NCBI GenBank assembly: GCA_963770995.1 | Contig: CAVYRS010000002.1 | Coordinates: 310,001-374,000 of the forward strand | Length of the DNA: 64,000 nt | Origin: CAVSWN01 sp963770995 | GTDB taxonomy: Bacteria; Acidobacteriota; Vicinamibacteria; Vicinamibacterales; CAVVIG01 | Direction of reading: 5' to 3' | In this document: positions 43,036 to 56,366 of the stretch, piece by piece | How the letters are laid out: each line of letters begins with the position of its first letter | How positions within the stretch are numbered: the first letter of the stretch is position 1 | Made by a program: the position numbers and the translations under genes | The notes under the pieces: generated by a model | The model's database searches: none | What the model saw: only the letters and a program-made list of their open reading frames with translations | Told to the model about the DNA's origin: nothing

Positions 43036-43486
43036 TCGGTCGACACCACCTCGTCGCGCGCCGCGGCCGCCGCCCGCAGCGTGTGCCACGGCAGGCTCGC
43101 GCACTTCACGCGCATCGGGAAACTGGCGCACGCCGGCGAGCACCGACAGCTTGCCGAGCTCGTCGACCGGCTCGTCGGGCGCGCGCGTGATCATCTGATG
43201 GAATCGCTCGAACAGCTCGTCCGGCTTCCTGCAGCGTCTTGCCCTTGACGCTGTCGGTCATCAGCGACGCCGACGCCTTCGAGATCGCGCAGCCGGAACC
43301 CTGAAAGCTGGCGTCGACGATCCGGCCGTCCTCCACGCGCAGATAGACCGTGACGCGATCGCCGCACAGCGGGTTGTAGCCTTCGGCCTTCTGCCCGTCC
43401 TCGATCGCGCGGAAGTTTCGCGGGCGCTTGTTGTGATCGAGGATGACCTCCTGGTAGAGGTCCTGCAGATCCGATCCGTCAGCGCT

Positions 43487-43490
<4 letters not shown>
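43032..43490 (-). CDS. sufU: SufU-type iron-sulfur/sulfur-acceptor scaffold (IscU-like), frameshifted
   Basis: About 150 residues from ATG 43490. DLYQEVILDHNKRPRNFRAI and YNPLCGDRVTVYLRVEDGRI carry the first Cys; SFQGSGCAISKASASLMTD the second; the late CASLPWHTLRAA the third, after frame breaks near 43080-43225. The Gly-rich loop and spacing fit SufU, which accepts sulfur from SufS. Start overlaps the sufS stop (ATGA). Confidence 0.83.
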
Positions 43491-44740
<1,250 letters not shown>

Positions 44741-44744
<4 letters not shown>

Positions 44745-46077
44745 GCGCGCCACTCCGGCAGGCGCCGGCACCAGCTCCTGATCGAGACGCGCCCGGAGCG
44801 GCTCGAGCGGCATCTGGTTCAGCACGTCGCCGGCGAACGCGCGCATCGAGCATGTGCCGCGCCTGCGCCTCGCCGAGGCCCCGCGCCCGCAGGTAGAAGA
44901 TCGCCTCGTCGTCCATCTGGCCGACGGCGGCGCCGTGCGTGCACTTGACGTCGTTGGCGAAGATCTCGAGCTGCGGCTTGGTGTTGATCTGCGCGTCGTC
45001 GGACAGCAGCAGCGCCTTGTTCGTCTGCTTCGCGTCGGTCTTCTGCGCGTCGGGCCGGACGATGATCTTGCCGTTGAAGACCGCCGCGGCGCGATCGGCG
45101 AGGATGCCCTTGTAGATCTCGCGGCTGTCGCAGTGCGGCTTCGCGTGATCGATCGTCGTGTGGTTGTCGACGAGCCGCGCGCCGTCGCCAGGTAGAGGCC
45201 GTTCAGCGTGCAGTGCGCGCCTTCGCCGTCGAGCACGGCGACGATGTCGTTGCGGACGAGCGGCGCCGCCGAGGCTGATCGAGTGGCAGGCCACGGTCGA
45301 ATCCCTGCGCGGCGCGCGACGATACATCGCGGCCGATGTGGACAGCTGTCCGGGTGTCTCGCGCTGAATCTTGTAGTGCGTGCAGCGTGGCGTTCTCGCC
45401 CGCGACCACTCGGTGACCGCGTTCGTGAGGTAGCGCGCCGGCTGCCCGACGACCGCCGTAGCTCTCGACGATCGTCGCCTCGCTGTTGGCGCCCATCACG
45501 ACCAGGACGCGCGGATGCGACATCGTCGGCCGCGGCTTCGCCGCACCGACAGAAACAGCAGATGGATCGGCGCGGCGAACGATCGTGCGATCCGGCACGA
45601 GACGAACGCGCCGTCGGCGAGAAACGCCGTGTTCAGCGCCGTGAAAGCGTGCCGATCGGCGGGCGCGATGCGCGCCAGGTGCGCCTCCGTCCGTTCGTCC
45701 CGGCCGGTCCACGCGCTGCGCGAGGCTCTCGACACGAACGCCGCGCCGGAAGATCAGTCGAGCGTACGACAGCCGCCGCGACGTAGCGGCCGTTCACGAA
45801 CACGAGCGTGGCGGCGCGTTCGCCGTCCCACTGAAACGATGCCACGTCGGCGGCCTGCAGACGCGAGGCGCCGTTTGCCGGAAGCGAAAACTGCGTCTCG
45901 GCGATCGGCGCGACGCTCGTGAACCGCCACTCTTCGTCGCGCGTGGTCGGAAACCCGAGCTCGCTCGAACCGCTGCAAGCGCGCGCACGGCGCACGTCGG
46001 TCAGCCACGTCGCGGATCGGCGCGACGGGCGTCGCGCCGCGCGTTCGGCTTCGGCGATGAAGTGGTCGGTGCGTCAT
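44741..46077 (-). CDS. sufD: Fe-S cluster assembly protein SufD, frameshifted
   Basis: About 430 residues from ATG 46077, reading HFIAEAERAA soon after. Pieces: GFPTTRDEEWRFTSVAPIAE, LVFVNGRYVA, the central DGEGAHCTLNGLYL, DHAKPHCDSREIYKGILADR, ARAVFNGKIIVRPDAQKTDA-like KIIVRPDAQKTDAKQTNKAL, EIFANDVKCTHGAAVGQMDD, FYLRARGLGEAQARHML and LEPLRARLDQELV. These are the diagnostic SufD/SufB beta-helix motifs; the conserved Cys and His lie in VKCTHGA. Many one-base insertions. Forms the SufBC2D scaffold with sufB and sufC. Confidence 0.83.
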
Positions 46078-46082
46078 GTCGC

Positions 46083-48290
<2,208 letters not shown>

Positions 48291-48294
<4 letters not shown>

Positions 48295-48639
48295 CGGTCC
48301 AAAATCGCTCGCTCGACGCTGAACGAGACTCCACAGCCGCACGTGCTCGTCGCGTGCGGGTTGTTGAACGATGAAGCCTTTGCTCAGCAGGCTGGTGTCG
48401 TAGTCGAGCACCGATCCGTCGAGCACTCGAAGGCTGCGCGGATCGACGAAGACCTTCGCGCCGTCGGCGCCCTCGAAGACGAGGTCGGTCTCTTTCGGTG
48501 CGCGCTCCCATCCGAAGACGTACTCGAACCCCGAGCAGCCGCCGGCCTTGACGGCCACGCGCAGGCCCGTTTCAGCTGAGCCGCGCTTGGCGAGCATCTT
48601 GTGGATCTGGGCCGCTGCGTTGTCTGTGACTTGAATCAT
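48291..48639 (-). CDS. A-type iron-sulfur carrier (SufA/ErpA-like), frameshifted at C-terminus
   Basis: About 115 residues from ATG 48639 (GGAGA six bases upstream). MIQVTDNAAAQIHKMLAKRG, LRVAVKAGGCSGFEYVFGWE with the first Cys, and VFVDPRSLRVLDGSVLDYDT. After an extra base at 48369 the frame gives NNPHATSTCGCGVSFSV with the terminal CxC pair. TGA overlaps the sufB ATG. First gene of the SUF operon; transfers clusters to apo-proteins. Confidence 0.87.
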
Positions 48640-48661
48640 GATCTCCGACTTGTTTGGTCGT

Positions 48662-48691
48662 AGATTAACCTAGACCGGTGGCCAATCGCAA
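48662..48691 (-). promoter_or_regulatory. Candidate promoter of the SUF operon
   Basis: On the minus strand, TTGCGA (48691-48686) and TAATCT (48667-48662) with an 18-bp spacer, 23 bp before the A-type carrier start codon. No IscR-like site was recognised. The rest of the 185-bp divergent region to the glycosyltransferase shows nothing clear. Confidence 0.45.
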
Positions 48692-48824
48692 GCGGATCTG
48701 ACCTATCTAGTTGTGACGCAAGGCCTTATACAATCCAATCGGATAGCCCGGCAGTAAGCATGACGCCAATGCTCGGCGCGACTGGACCGATAATGCACGG
48801 AATGTTTGTCGTCGCAGTCAGAAT

Positions 48825-49581
48825 GTGACCCTCTCGATTGTCATCCCTGCGCACGAGGAAGGCGCCGCCATCGCGCCTACAGTGGAGGCGCTCCATGCCG
48901 TCCTGACCGGCGAGGCGATCCCGCACGAGATCGTCGTCGTGGACGATCACAGCTCCGACAACAGCGTGGCCGTGCTCGACGCGCTCGCGCGGAAGGTGCC
49001 GACCGTGCGGTGGGTCAGGAACGAGGGGCCGCGAGGCTATGGCTATGCGGTCCGCGCCGGTCTCGATTGCGTACACGGGCGACGCGGTCTGCATCGTCAT
49101 GGCCGATGCCTCGGACGATCCCGCCGACGTCGTCGCGTACTACCGGAAGCTCGAGGAAGGCTATGAGTGCGTGTTCGGGTCGCGCTTCATCGCGGGATCG
49201 CAGGTGTCGAACTACCCGTGGCCGAAGCTCCTGCTCAATCGCGTCGCGAACTTAGCGATCCGGGTGCTGTTCGCGTCGCGCTTCAACGACTGGACGAACG
49301 CCTTCAAGTGTTTCCGGCGCGAAGCGATCGACGGATCGCGGCCGATCCTGTCCTGCCACTTCAACCTCACCGTGGAGCTGCCGCTGAAGGCGGTCGTGCG
49401 CGGCTACTCGTACGCCGTCATCCCGATCCGGTGGCGGGGCCGCTCGACCGGCGCGTCGAAGTTCCGGATCAAGGAAATGGGCAGCCGCTACGTCTTCGTC
49501 GTCCTCTACGTGCTGCTCGAGAAGTGGCTGGCGCGCGGCGACTACTCGCGCAAGGGCCGCGTCACACGTACCGCGTTGTGA
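48825..49581 (+). CDS. Glycosyltransferase family 2 (dolichol-phosphate-mannose-synthase-like), one frameshift
   Basis: About 251 residues from GTG 48825. TLSIVIPAHEEGAAIAPTVE, the nucleotide-binding VVVDDHSSDNS, NEGPRGYGYAVRAGL, then after an extra base at about 49067 AYTGDAVCIVMADASDDPAD with the DxD-like metal site, CVFGSRFIAGSQVSN, and SCHFNLTVELPLKAVVRGYS, IPIRWRGRSTGASKFRIKEM. It transfers a sugar from a nucleotide or polyprenyl donor. The C-terminal amphipathic region may touch the membrane. Confidence 0.85.
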
Positions 49582-49646
49582 ATTCGCGGCCCTTAGTCGG
49601 AAGAGCCTAGAGGTCAGTACACACTGCGCGACCAGTCAGGAGTAAA

Positions 49647-52412
49647 TCATGGCGATGGGGGTGCGATCCGGCGCAATTCGTCGAAAAACTTGAAGACGAA
49701 GGTCAGATGATCCGCCTTCATGCCGGCCGAGAGGACAGGTGCCACTGCAAACCGTTCGCCGTCGGGATGCAGATCGAACATCCGGAGTTCTGCAACCGTA
49801 TCGATTCGTCCGGCGATCTCCACCGATTTCCCGGGGCGAAATGAATCGCCTTCGATCGAATAGGAGTTGACCATCAGTTGACCATTCGTCGAAGTGAAGA
49901 ACAGTTCGCGTTTCGTGCGCGACCAGGTCGGCGAGCTTCCGCCGGTGCTTGAAATCAGCCTCTTGCCGCCAGGCCCGGGGAACGGCTGCACGTACACGTC
50001 TGCGCGGCCGCCTTCGTTTGAAACATAGGCGAGCCACCGGCCATCTGGCGAAAACATCGGATCACGCTCCGACGCGGGTGTCCTCAGAAACACTGTCGGC
50101 GTGCCAGGTCTCCATCCGGACGTCTCGTCGCCGTCCACTTGCAGGATCATCAGATCGACATTCGTTCCTCGATTCACCTCTTGAAAGGCGAGATATTTCC
50201 CGCTCGGATGCCATGAGCCCGGTTGTTGCTCCGCCTGTGGGTTCTCTGTGAGACGCTGCACCACACCGCCGCCGTCTGCACGCTGCCAGTACAGGTTGGT
50301 GGCCGATGGGGTCTCCCGTGCCGACGCAAACGTGATCCGCCGTCCATCGGGCGTCCACACTGGCTTCAAATCGTTCGCGGCGTGAAACGTCAGTCGTGTC
50401 AGGGTGTCTTGCGCTTGCTCGTACACCCAGATGTCGTTCTGCCCGTCGTTGATCTGCAGCGCCAGCCTGCGCCCATCGGGCGCGAACTGAATGTTGAACC
50501 AGTTGGCACGCGTGGCACGAAGCGTTGTAGTCGTCCCGGCGCGATCCATCCAGTCGATGGCACGCTTTGCGTCGCTGCTCGGACCCCGCAGGTAGACTAG
50601 CGTGCCGTCAGGCGAGACCGAAAACTGAGCGCCGCCGGAGGGGCGGCTCGACACCACCCCCTCAATCACGGGAATAGCACGCCCGGTCACCCGGAGTTCG
50701 TTCGCACTGAATGGCACCGCAAAGAGCGTCCCATTATTCAGATACACAATGTGGCCGCTCTCACGATTCGAACGATTCGTCGTGCCGGCTGCGCTGCGAA
50801 CATAGCGGCCGTGATAGCCGCCACGCTGCACGATCGTGCGCGAGCCTGCGGGCAGCACCTGCAGCACGAGGTTCGCATCGTCATACGAACCAGATCCGGC
50901 AAGGCCGCCAGCCCCGCTCGCGGTGTAGAGCACCGCACGTCCACCGTCAATCGCCTGCGGCCATCGATGGCTCACTTCGCCGTCACTCAGCGTCGTCAGC
51001 GGCTGTGGCGTCCCGCCCGAGTCCGATACCTGCACCAAGGCTCCGCCTTGTGTCGGCGAGAACATGATGTTTCCGTTCGCCGCCCAGGTCCCTCCGCGAC
51101 CATTCGGCGCCTCGCACACGGTCTGTGGTCCGCCCCCGGCCACCGCAATCTTCTTCAACTTGCCGTCGGCAAAGAACGCGACCCATTGGCTGTCCGGAGA
51201 AAAGAACGGATTCTCCGCGCCCTCGGTGCCGTAGAGCGCTGTGGTCTGCAGCTGCTCCAGTCGGCGGATATAAAGCTGTCGCGTCTCTCCCGCCGCATTC
51301 CTCGCCACGAGGGCGACCAGGGCACCATCAGGAGAGAACGCAATGCTCTCGCCGGCGCCTACTGCCAGGGAGAGATCTCCGCCTAACTCCGAGCTCAATC
51401 GAACCGACCGGGGCAATTCCGTAACGCTCCATGGTGCCCACAGCATCGTCACCACCACCGTCGCGGCTAGGCTGGTCGCAGTGACCGCCCACGGAAGAAG
51501 GCGCCTTAGACGCGAGCCGCCTTTGACGCCAATCACCGCTGGTTGAATGTCTGATGCGCGTGAAGCGGACAGAGTGACGCGTGCTTCGCCGATGTCACGC
51601 AGCCTGTCTTTCACGTCGCGGTTCAGACAGCGAGCCAGGAGGCGCCGCACTGAGGTTGGCGTTGCCGGCGGCAACACGGACCAGTCGACGTCCTGCCGGA
51701 CGACTGCCGCAATCGTCTCGACCACGTCTTGGCCGCCGAACGCACGCTGTGCCGACAGCATTTCGAAGAGCACGGCGCCGAACGCCCAGATATCGGTGCG
51801 CTTGTCTACCGGGGTTCCGCGTGCCTGCTCGGGGCTCATGTACGCGGCAGTCCCTAAAATGATCCCGGCATGCGTCATCGCGGGCGACATGATCGTCGGC
51901 GATTGCGTAACGACCGGAGACGAGCCGGTCGGTTCGAGCGCCTTGGCCAGCCCGAAGTCGAGCACCTTCACGGTGCCGTCCGCGCGGACCTTGATATTCG
52001 CTGGCTTGAGATCGCGATGGATGATCGCTTGCTCGTGAGCCGCTTCGAGCGCCTCCGCGATCTGTCTCGCGATCGGCAGCGCCTCGTCGAGCGGAATCAC
52101 ACCGCGCGCAATGCGCTGGGACAGATCGTCGCCCTCGACGAGTTCCATCACGAGCGCCGTGATGCCTCCGCTCTCTTCTAGGCCGTGGATGGCCGCAATG
52201 TTCGGATGATTCAACGAGGCGAGGACTTGCGCTTCGCGCTGAAATCGGGCCAGTCGGTCAGCATCCGCGGCAAACACTGGTGGCAGAATTTTGATGGCGA
52301 CGTGACGCTTCAGCTTAGTGTCGGTCGCTCGATACACCTGGCCCATGCCGCCTTCGCCAATCTGGGCCGTTATTTCGTAGACGCCGAGGCGAGTGCCTGA
52401 TGTTAAAGCCAA
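49647..52412 (-). CDS. Membrane Ser/Thr protein kinase with TolB-like (PD40) sensor domain
   Basis: 921 residues from a TTG start at 52412 (MALTSGTRLGVYEITAQIGE), supported by the usual position of the kinase N-terminus and by an identical TTG start in the nearby relic. Kinase domain residues ~10-280: GEGGMGQVYRATD, VAIKILPP, HRDLKPANIKV, DFGLAKAL and GTAAYMSPEQARG. A single membrane segment (LLPWAVTATSLAATVVVTML) follows near 305-325, then an extracytoplasmic six-bladed TolB/WD40-like propeller (FSPDGALVALVAR, FSPDSQWVAFFAD, WTPDGRRITFASARE, FSPDGRWLAYVSNE). This architecture is common in Acidobacteriota. A copy of the 54-bp hairpin repeat lies 58 bp before the start. Confidence 0.92.
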   Translation of the reverse strand: MALTSGTRLGVYEITAQIGEGGMGQVYRATDTKLKRHVAIKILPPVFAADADRLARFQREAQVLASLNHPNIAAIHGLEESGGITALVMELVEGDDLSQRIARGVIPLDEALPIARQIAEALEAAHEQAIIHRDLKPANIKVRADGTVKVLDFGLAKALEPTGSSPVVTQSPTIMSPAMTHAGIILGTAAYMSPEQARGTPVDKRTDIWAFGAVLFEMLSAQRAFGGQDVVETIAAVVRQDVDWSVLPPATPTSVRRLLARCLNRDVKDRLRDIGEARVTLSASRASDIQPAVIGVKGGSRLRRLLPWAVTATSLAATVVVTMLWAPWSVTELPRSVRLSSELGGDLSLAVGAGESIAFSPDGALVALVARNAAGETRQLYIRRLEQLQTTALYGTEGAENPFFSPDSQWVAFFADGKLKKIAVAGGGPQTVCEAPNGRGGTWAANGNIMFSPTQGGALVQVSDSGGTPQPLTTLSDGEVSHRWPQAIDGGRAVLYTASGAGGLAGSGSYDDANLVLQVLPAGSRTIVQRGGYHGRYVRSAAGTTNRSNRESGHIVYLNNGTLFAVPFSANELRVTGRAIPVIEGVVSSRPSGGAQFSVSPDGTLVYLRGPSSDAKRAIDWMDRAGTTTTLRATRANWFNIQFAPDGRRLALQINDGQNDIWVYEQAQDTLTRLTFHAANDLKPVWTPDGRRITFASARETPSATNLYWQRADGGGVVQRLTENPQAEQQPGSWHPSGKYLAFQEVNRGTNVDLMILQVDGDETSGWRPGTPTVFLRTPASERDPMFSPDGRWLAYVSNEGGRADVYVQPFPGPGGKRLISSTGGSSPTWSRTKRELFFTSTNGQLMVNSYSIEGDSFRPGKSVEIAGRIDTVAELRMFDLHPDGERFAVAPVLSAGMKADHLTFVFKFFDELRRIAPPSP

Positions 52413-52470
52413 CGGTAACGCGAGTATACGCGTGGGACCGGACGCGGACGACGATCAGTTCCTGCCTAAC

Positions 52471-52525
52471 GGCGTAGTGGCTTCCGACACGGGCAGGGCC
52501 AGTTTCGGAAAACACTACGCGACTA
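52471..52525 (+). repeat. 54-bp hairpin repeat, copy 1
   Basis: GGCGTAGTGGCTTCC, variable centre containing GGCAGGGCCAGTTTCGGAAA, then ACTACGCGACTA. Outer arms GCGTAGT/ACTACGC pair, with an inner TTCC/GGAA and GGC..GCC. This copy differs at a few positions (CTTCCGACACGG). Upstream of the Ser/Thr kinase gene. Confidence 0.9.
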
Positions 52526-52585
52526 CGCACGAGGAATCGGAGGAATGCGCGGCCGCTACGTCCGCCAACCAAAGATTGGCATCAG

Positions 52586-52891
52586 TTAGAGGTCCGCTAG
52601 AATCTGTGCCGCGTGCGAGCCGTGGCGCATCGCGTCGGCGAGGATCTCCCAACTCTCGTGGAGGTATTCGCGGTGGTCGCGCTCGCCGCGATCGATGAAG
52701 AGCGCTTGGCTCACGAGTTGCTCCGCGAACTTGAACACGAGATGTGCGGTGTGGTCATCGGAGAATCGAATCTCCAACGCACCTACCGAGTCGTCGCTGG
52801 GTTCGACCCTTCCGAGGATGTAGTGCGCGATCTCGTCATTCAGGTGGCGATAGAATCGCCGTCCAGACGACCGCCATGGATACACGATCAA
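52586..52891 (-). CDS. Hypothetical protein, possibly 5'-truncated
   Basis: About 101 residues from a TTG at 52891 (IVYPWRSSGRRFYRHLNDEI). Balanced composition and codon use suggest real coding: a beta-rich first half (ALEIRFSDDHTAHLVFKFAE) and a helical end (YLHESWEILADAMRHGSHAA). In-frame coding-like sequence continues for about ten codons upstream (LPPDSDRPQ) before a stop, so the true start may be lost. No family recognised. Confidence 0.45.
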   Translation of the reverse strand: MIVYPWRSSGRRFYRHLNDEIAHYILGRVEPSDDSVGALEIRFSDDHTAHLVFKFAEQLVSQALFIDRGERDHREYLHESWEILADAMRHGSHAAQILADL

Positions 52892-53070
52892 CAGCGTTTG
52901 TGGACGGTCAGAATCCGGCGGGAGGCGGCACCGACGATCTCAGCGACGAGCGGGTTTTCGAGTTGCAGCGGGGCGCCGTGGATCGGACCGTCAGCCGAAT
53001 CCAATAGTCGAGTTTGCGCTGCCGCTCCGATCCCGGCGCGGCTGCGTGCGCTGCTGCGCGGTTGTCTGAT

Positions 53071-54176
53071 CTACTGTTCCAGGCGGGCTTGCGCGCCGGG
53101 CGGAAGGGGCTCGAGGGCGGGAACGAAGCGCTCGCGGTCGTACGCGCAGCTCGCGACCCCGTTGCGGCAGACGACTTTCGTCTCGCACTCGCTGCTGTAA
53201 TAGGTGGACGGCAGGAAGTTGGAGCTCACCATCGCGCCTTGCTGCCAGTCCAGCACGATGTCGTTCCCGTTGTCCCAGCGGAAATTCACGCGATGCGCGA
53301 CGGGATCCAGATCCACGGCCAGCTTTAGGGCGAAACCCGTCGACGGATCGCCGATGCGGACCTTTCTCTTCACGAGCTGATACCCTTCCCAGTACGGCGG
53401 ACTTCCCTTCAACGCGATGGTCGGAGAGTCGAGAATAAGCAAACCGGCATCGTGACCGAATTCCGTGGCGCCCCGCACTTCAGCTCTCGAGCCTTGAAAC
53501 TGAAAGGTTCGATCGCTCCCCGCATATTTCCCGAGCCTGCAGGTGACGTTCTTGATCTCCCACATGCCGCTGGAGTAAGTCGCAATCAGCCGGCCCTCCG
53601 AGAGCAGACTGAGATGGCCCGTGGGCGAAAGCTCGCACGCTCCGATACCTGAGACCATGTGGCCATAGGCGTTGGTGCCGCCGTCTGACGTGAGCTCCAG
53701 GTCCCACGTTTCCGTCCGCATCACCGGATAAGTTGCCGTGATGCGCTCGGTCACCATCGCGCCGAAGCTCAACTGGAGGCCAGGCGCAAGGTCGATCATG
53801 CCGCCATCCGGCAGTTCGCACCGGGGAATGACGATCAACTTGCGGATGCCGGGACTGGGAGTGCGATCGTACAAAGCACGCCGGCAATCGCGCAACGCGG
53901 TCAACGCCCGGAGATACCGTCGAATCGGGTTGAGGACGTCATTGTCCTCGAGGATGCTGAGGACCGTTGCGGGACCGCTGGCTCTCGCGAGTAGGGCTCC
54001 GTGATACGTCTGGAGAGGGGCGAGAACGGCACCTGGAAGATCTGGCATTCGTCCGGCGCCGGAGCTTCGGTTTCATTCAAATACTGAGTGTCGCCTGTGG
54101 AAAGGCCTTGCCCGCCGAGCGGAACGGCGAGGCAACCGACGAGCACCAGCACACACACAATCAGATGGTTATTCAT
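53071..54176 (-). CDS. Secreted protein of unknown function, frameshifted near N-terminus
   Basis: Start ATG 54176 gives a lipoprotein-type leader MNNHLIVCVLVLVGCLAVPL and ~50 residues up to QIFQVPFSPL. The frame then changes near 54015-54040, and coding continues as QTYHGALLARASGPATVLSI to the stop at 53071. The mature part has a helical segment (YLRALTALRDCRRALYD) and a long beta-rich part with paired Cys (ECETKVVCRNGVASCAYDRE). No named domain. Could be a real pseudogene or a single sequence error; the rest reads cleanly. Confidence 0.6.
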
Positions 54177-54555
54177 GCCTTGACTGACGCCGTCGTACGT
54201 GTGGGACCGCAGGGGCGGGGATTGTAGCATGCTGGTGACGGTGGTGCGCTGGATTCGGCTGTCACCGCGCGTCGTTACGAATTCATAATGCCCGCTTCGC
54301 GAACTGAAACTTGAGAACTCGAGGTTGGGACTTGGAAATTGGACCGAACCGGACGTGAATGGAGGCATCGAGCACTTCGAACGGGCCATCCGCGGTCGAT
54401 CGCATGGATGCGGCCTCGCTGCCAGACGTGTGCGACAGTCCAGGACACACGTTCTAGCGCAGTGTGTTTGGAAGACCACGCCTGCGGGACTCTATCTGAC
54501 GCCCTCACGATCGTCCTTCGATGTTGACTTGAACCGCGTCTCGTTAACCGTTTTG

Positions 54556-54764
54556 GGTGATTCAGCGACGCGAACGTTTGCGCTTCACGCGTGAACCGCG
54601 CCAGCTGATCCGGATCGCCCGCGAAGGAATCCGGGAGGACCTTCAGCGCGACGTCGCGATTGAGCCCTGGTGTCGCGCGCGCGAAAGACTTGCCCTATGT
54701 CGCCTTCGCCGATCGGCGCGGTGATGTCGTAGACGCCGAGGCAGGTGCCGGGAGTGAGCCTCAA
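54556..54764 (-). pseudogene. Relic of a Ser/Thr protein kinase N-terminus
   Basis: Reads MRLTPGTCLGVYDITAPIGE from a TTG at 54764, then GDIGQVFRARDTR, and after a frame change NRDVALKVLPDSFAGDPDQL, ARFTREAQTFASLNHPK, where it stops matching. It aligns with residues ~1-70 of the kinase at 49647-52412, including the same TTG start and a hairpin repeat 55 bp upstream. Truncated and frameshifted remnant of a duplicated kinase gene. Confidence 0.8.
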
Positions 54765-54819
54765 ACGGCTGGAAGTATAGCGTTTAGGGTCGCGCTGACG
54801 CGATCACTCCTGTGTGACG

Positions 54820-54873
54820 CCGTAGTGGCTTCCTACGCGGCAGGGCCAGTTTCGGAAAATACTACGCGACTAG
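54820..54873 (+). repeat. 54-bp hairpin repeat, copy 2
   Basis: CGTAGTGGCTTCCTACGCGG, CAGGGCCAGTTTCGGAAAAT, ACTACGCGACTA. Closest to consensus. Lies upstream of the kinase relic and 68 bp before the MFS gene. Confidence 0.92.
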
Positions 54874-54940
54874 CCAAGAGCTGGAAGAGAATCGCACCGT
54901 TCTTACCCTCGAAGGCGATCAGGTTTTCGGCTCGTCACAA

Positions 54941-56197
54941 ATGACGCAATTCGACGGCCTCTGGCGTAATCCGGCCTTCCTGCGCTTCTGGGCAGCCGAC
55001 GCGGTCTCTGTGTTCGGGTCTCTCATCACCCGCATCGCGCTGCCGTTCACCGCCATCCTCATGCTCGATGCCAGCGCCTTCGAGATGTCATTGCTGGTGC
55101 TGGCTGATCTCGTGCCGTCGTGCGTGGTCGGTCTGCCCGTGGGCGTTTGGGTAGACCGGCGGCGGCGTTTGCCGCTGATGATCGCCTCGGACGTGATGCG
55201 GGCGTCGGTTCTGGTCTCGATACCGATTGCTGCTGCGTTCGACGCGCTGACGCTGGTGCAGCTCTACGCCGTTGCGTTCGTCGCCAGTGCGTTGACGGTG
55301 CTGTTCAACGTCGCGCAGATCTCGATCCTGCCGACGGTGGTGTCGCGCGAAGATCTGCTCGAGGCCAACAGCAAGACCTCCGCCACTCAGTCCGTCTCGG
55401 AGATCGGCGCTTTTGGCGTCGGCGGTTGGCTAGTCCAGTTGCTCAGTGGTCCCGGCGCGATCCTGATCGACGCCGTGTCGTTCCTGGCGTCCGCCGTGTT
55501 GCTGCGCAGCCTGCGGGTAAACGAGATAAGGCCAGCTCCGGAGGTACGCTCCCGCATGCGACACGAGATTGTCGCGGGCCTGAGCCATGTGTGGCGTCAG
55601 CCGCTGTTGCGGGCAACGGCTCTGGCATCCACGGCGCTGTGGTTCGGCTTGAGCATCTTCGGGACGATCATCAGCCTCTTCGCGCTCAAGGAGCTGGGCT
55701 TCGAAGCCGGGCCACTCGCCATGATCTTCGCGGTCGGAGGCGTCAGCTCGCTTTTGGGCTCCGTCCTTGTCCGGCCGGTCACTCGCGCACTGGGCGTGGG
55801 TCTTGCGATGATCGCCGGGTTACTGGTGGCGGGACTGCTGTTGATGCCGCTGACGGCAGCGCAAGGACATGGGGCTTTAGCTGCGGTCTGTCTGCTCGTC
55901 CAGCAGTTGGGGGATGGGGCGGTGTCGATTTTCATGATCAACGAGGTCAGCCTGCGCCAGACCATCGTTGCGCCCGGGCTCATGGGCCGCGTCAACTCAA
56001 GCGCCGAATTCTTGCGTTCGATTGCGCGCCTCGCGGGCGTCCTCGTCGCGGGGCTGGAGGGTGAAATCATCGGCCTCAGGGCTACGCTGGGTCTAGGTGG
56101 CGCCGTAGTCACCCTCGGCGCAATCTTTCTTGCGTTTACGTCGCTCCGGTCGCTGAAAACCATGCCTGTCAGCGCGACACCCGCCTTGAACCGCTGA
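54941..56197 (+). CDS. MFS transporter
   Basis: 418 residues from ATG 54941. About 11-12 membrane segments. The MFS loop motif is visible as VGVWVDRRRRLPLMIASDVM between segments 2 and 3, with FLRFWAADAVSVFGSLITRI at the start, typical of the enterobactin-exporter/macrolide-efflux-like (MFS_3) branch. Substrate unknown; an efflux role is likely. Flanked by copies 2 and 3 of the hairpin repeat. Confidence 0.9.
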   Translation: MTQFDGLWRNPAFLRFWAADAVSVFGSLITRIALPFTAILMLDASAFEMSLLVLADLVPSCVVGLPVGVWVDRRRRLPLMIASDVMRASVLVSIPIAAAFDALTLVQLYAVAFVASALTVLFNVAQISILPTVVSREDLLEANSKTSATQSVSEIGAFGVGGWLVQLLSGPGAILIDAVSFLASAVLLRSLRVNEIRPAPEVRSRMRHEIVAGLSHVWRQPLLRATALASTALWFGLSIFGTIISLFALKELGFEAGPLAMIFAVGGVSSLLGSVLVRPVTRALGVGLAMIAGLLVAGLLLMPLTAAQGHGALAAVCLLVQQLGDGAVSIFMINEVSLRQTIVAPGLMGRVNSSAEFLRSIARLAGVLVAGLEGEIIGLRATLGLGGAVVTLGAIFLAFTSLRSLKTMPVSATPALNR

Positions 56198-56224
56198 ATT
56201 GCGTGGCGAATAGATAACGTGTGA

Positions 56225-56280
56225 CGGCGTAGTGGCTTCCCACGCGGCAGGGCCAGTTTCGGAAAATACTACGCGACTAC
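56225..56280 (+). repeat. 54-bp hairpin repeat, copy 3
   Basis: GGCGTAGTGGCTTCCCACGC, GGCAGGGCCAGTTTCGGAAA, ATACTACGCGACTAC. 27 bp after the MFS stop codon and in the same orientation as copies 1, 2 and 4. Confidence 0.92.
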
Positions 56281-56366
56281 TCGCGAGTTATGCCCGCCAG
56301 TGGCGTCGTACAACTGCGTAGCCTATGCGTTTGCAGCGCAGTCAACCAGGTCATCGACGACGGCCG

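Noticed and set aside
54660..54944. Plus-strand 94-residue protein spanning the kinase relic and hairpin repeat
   Set aside because: Antisense to the relic, and its middle part is the repeat itself (VVASYAAGPVSEN), which recurs at the other copies.
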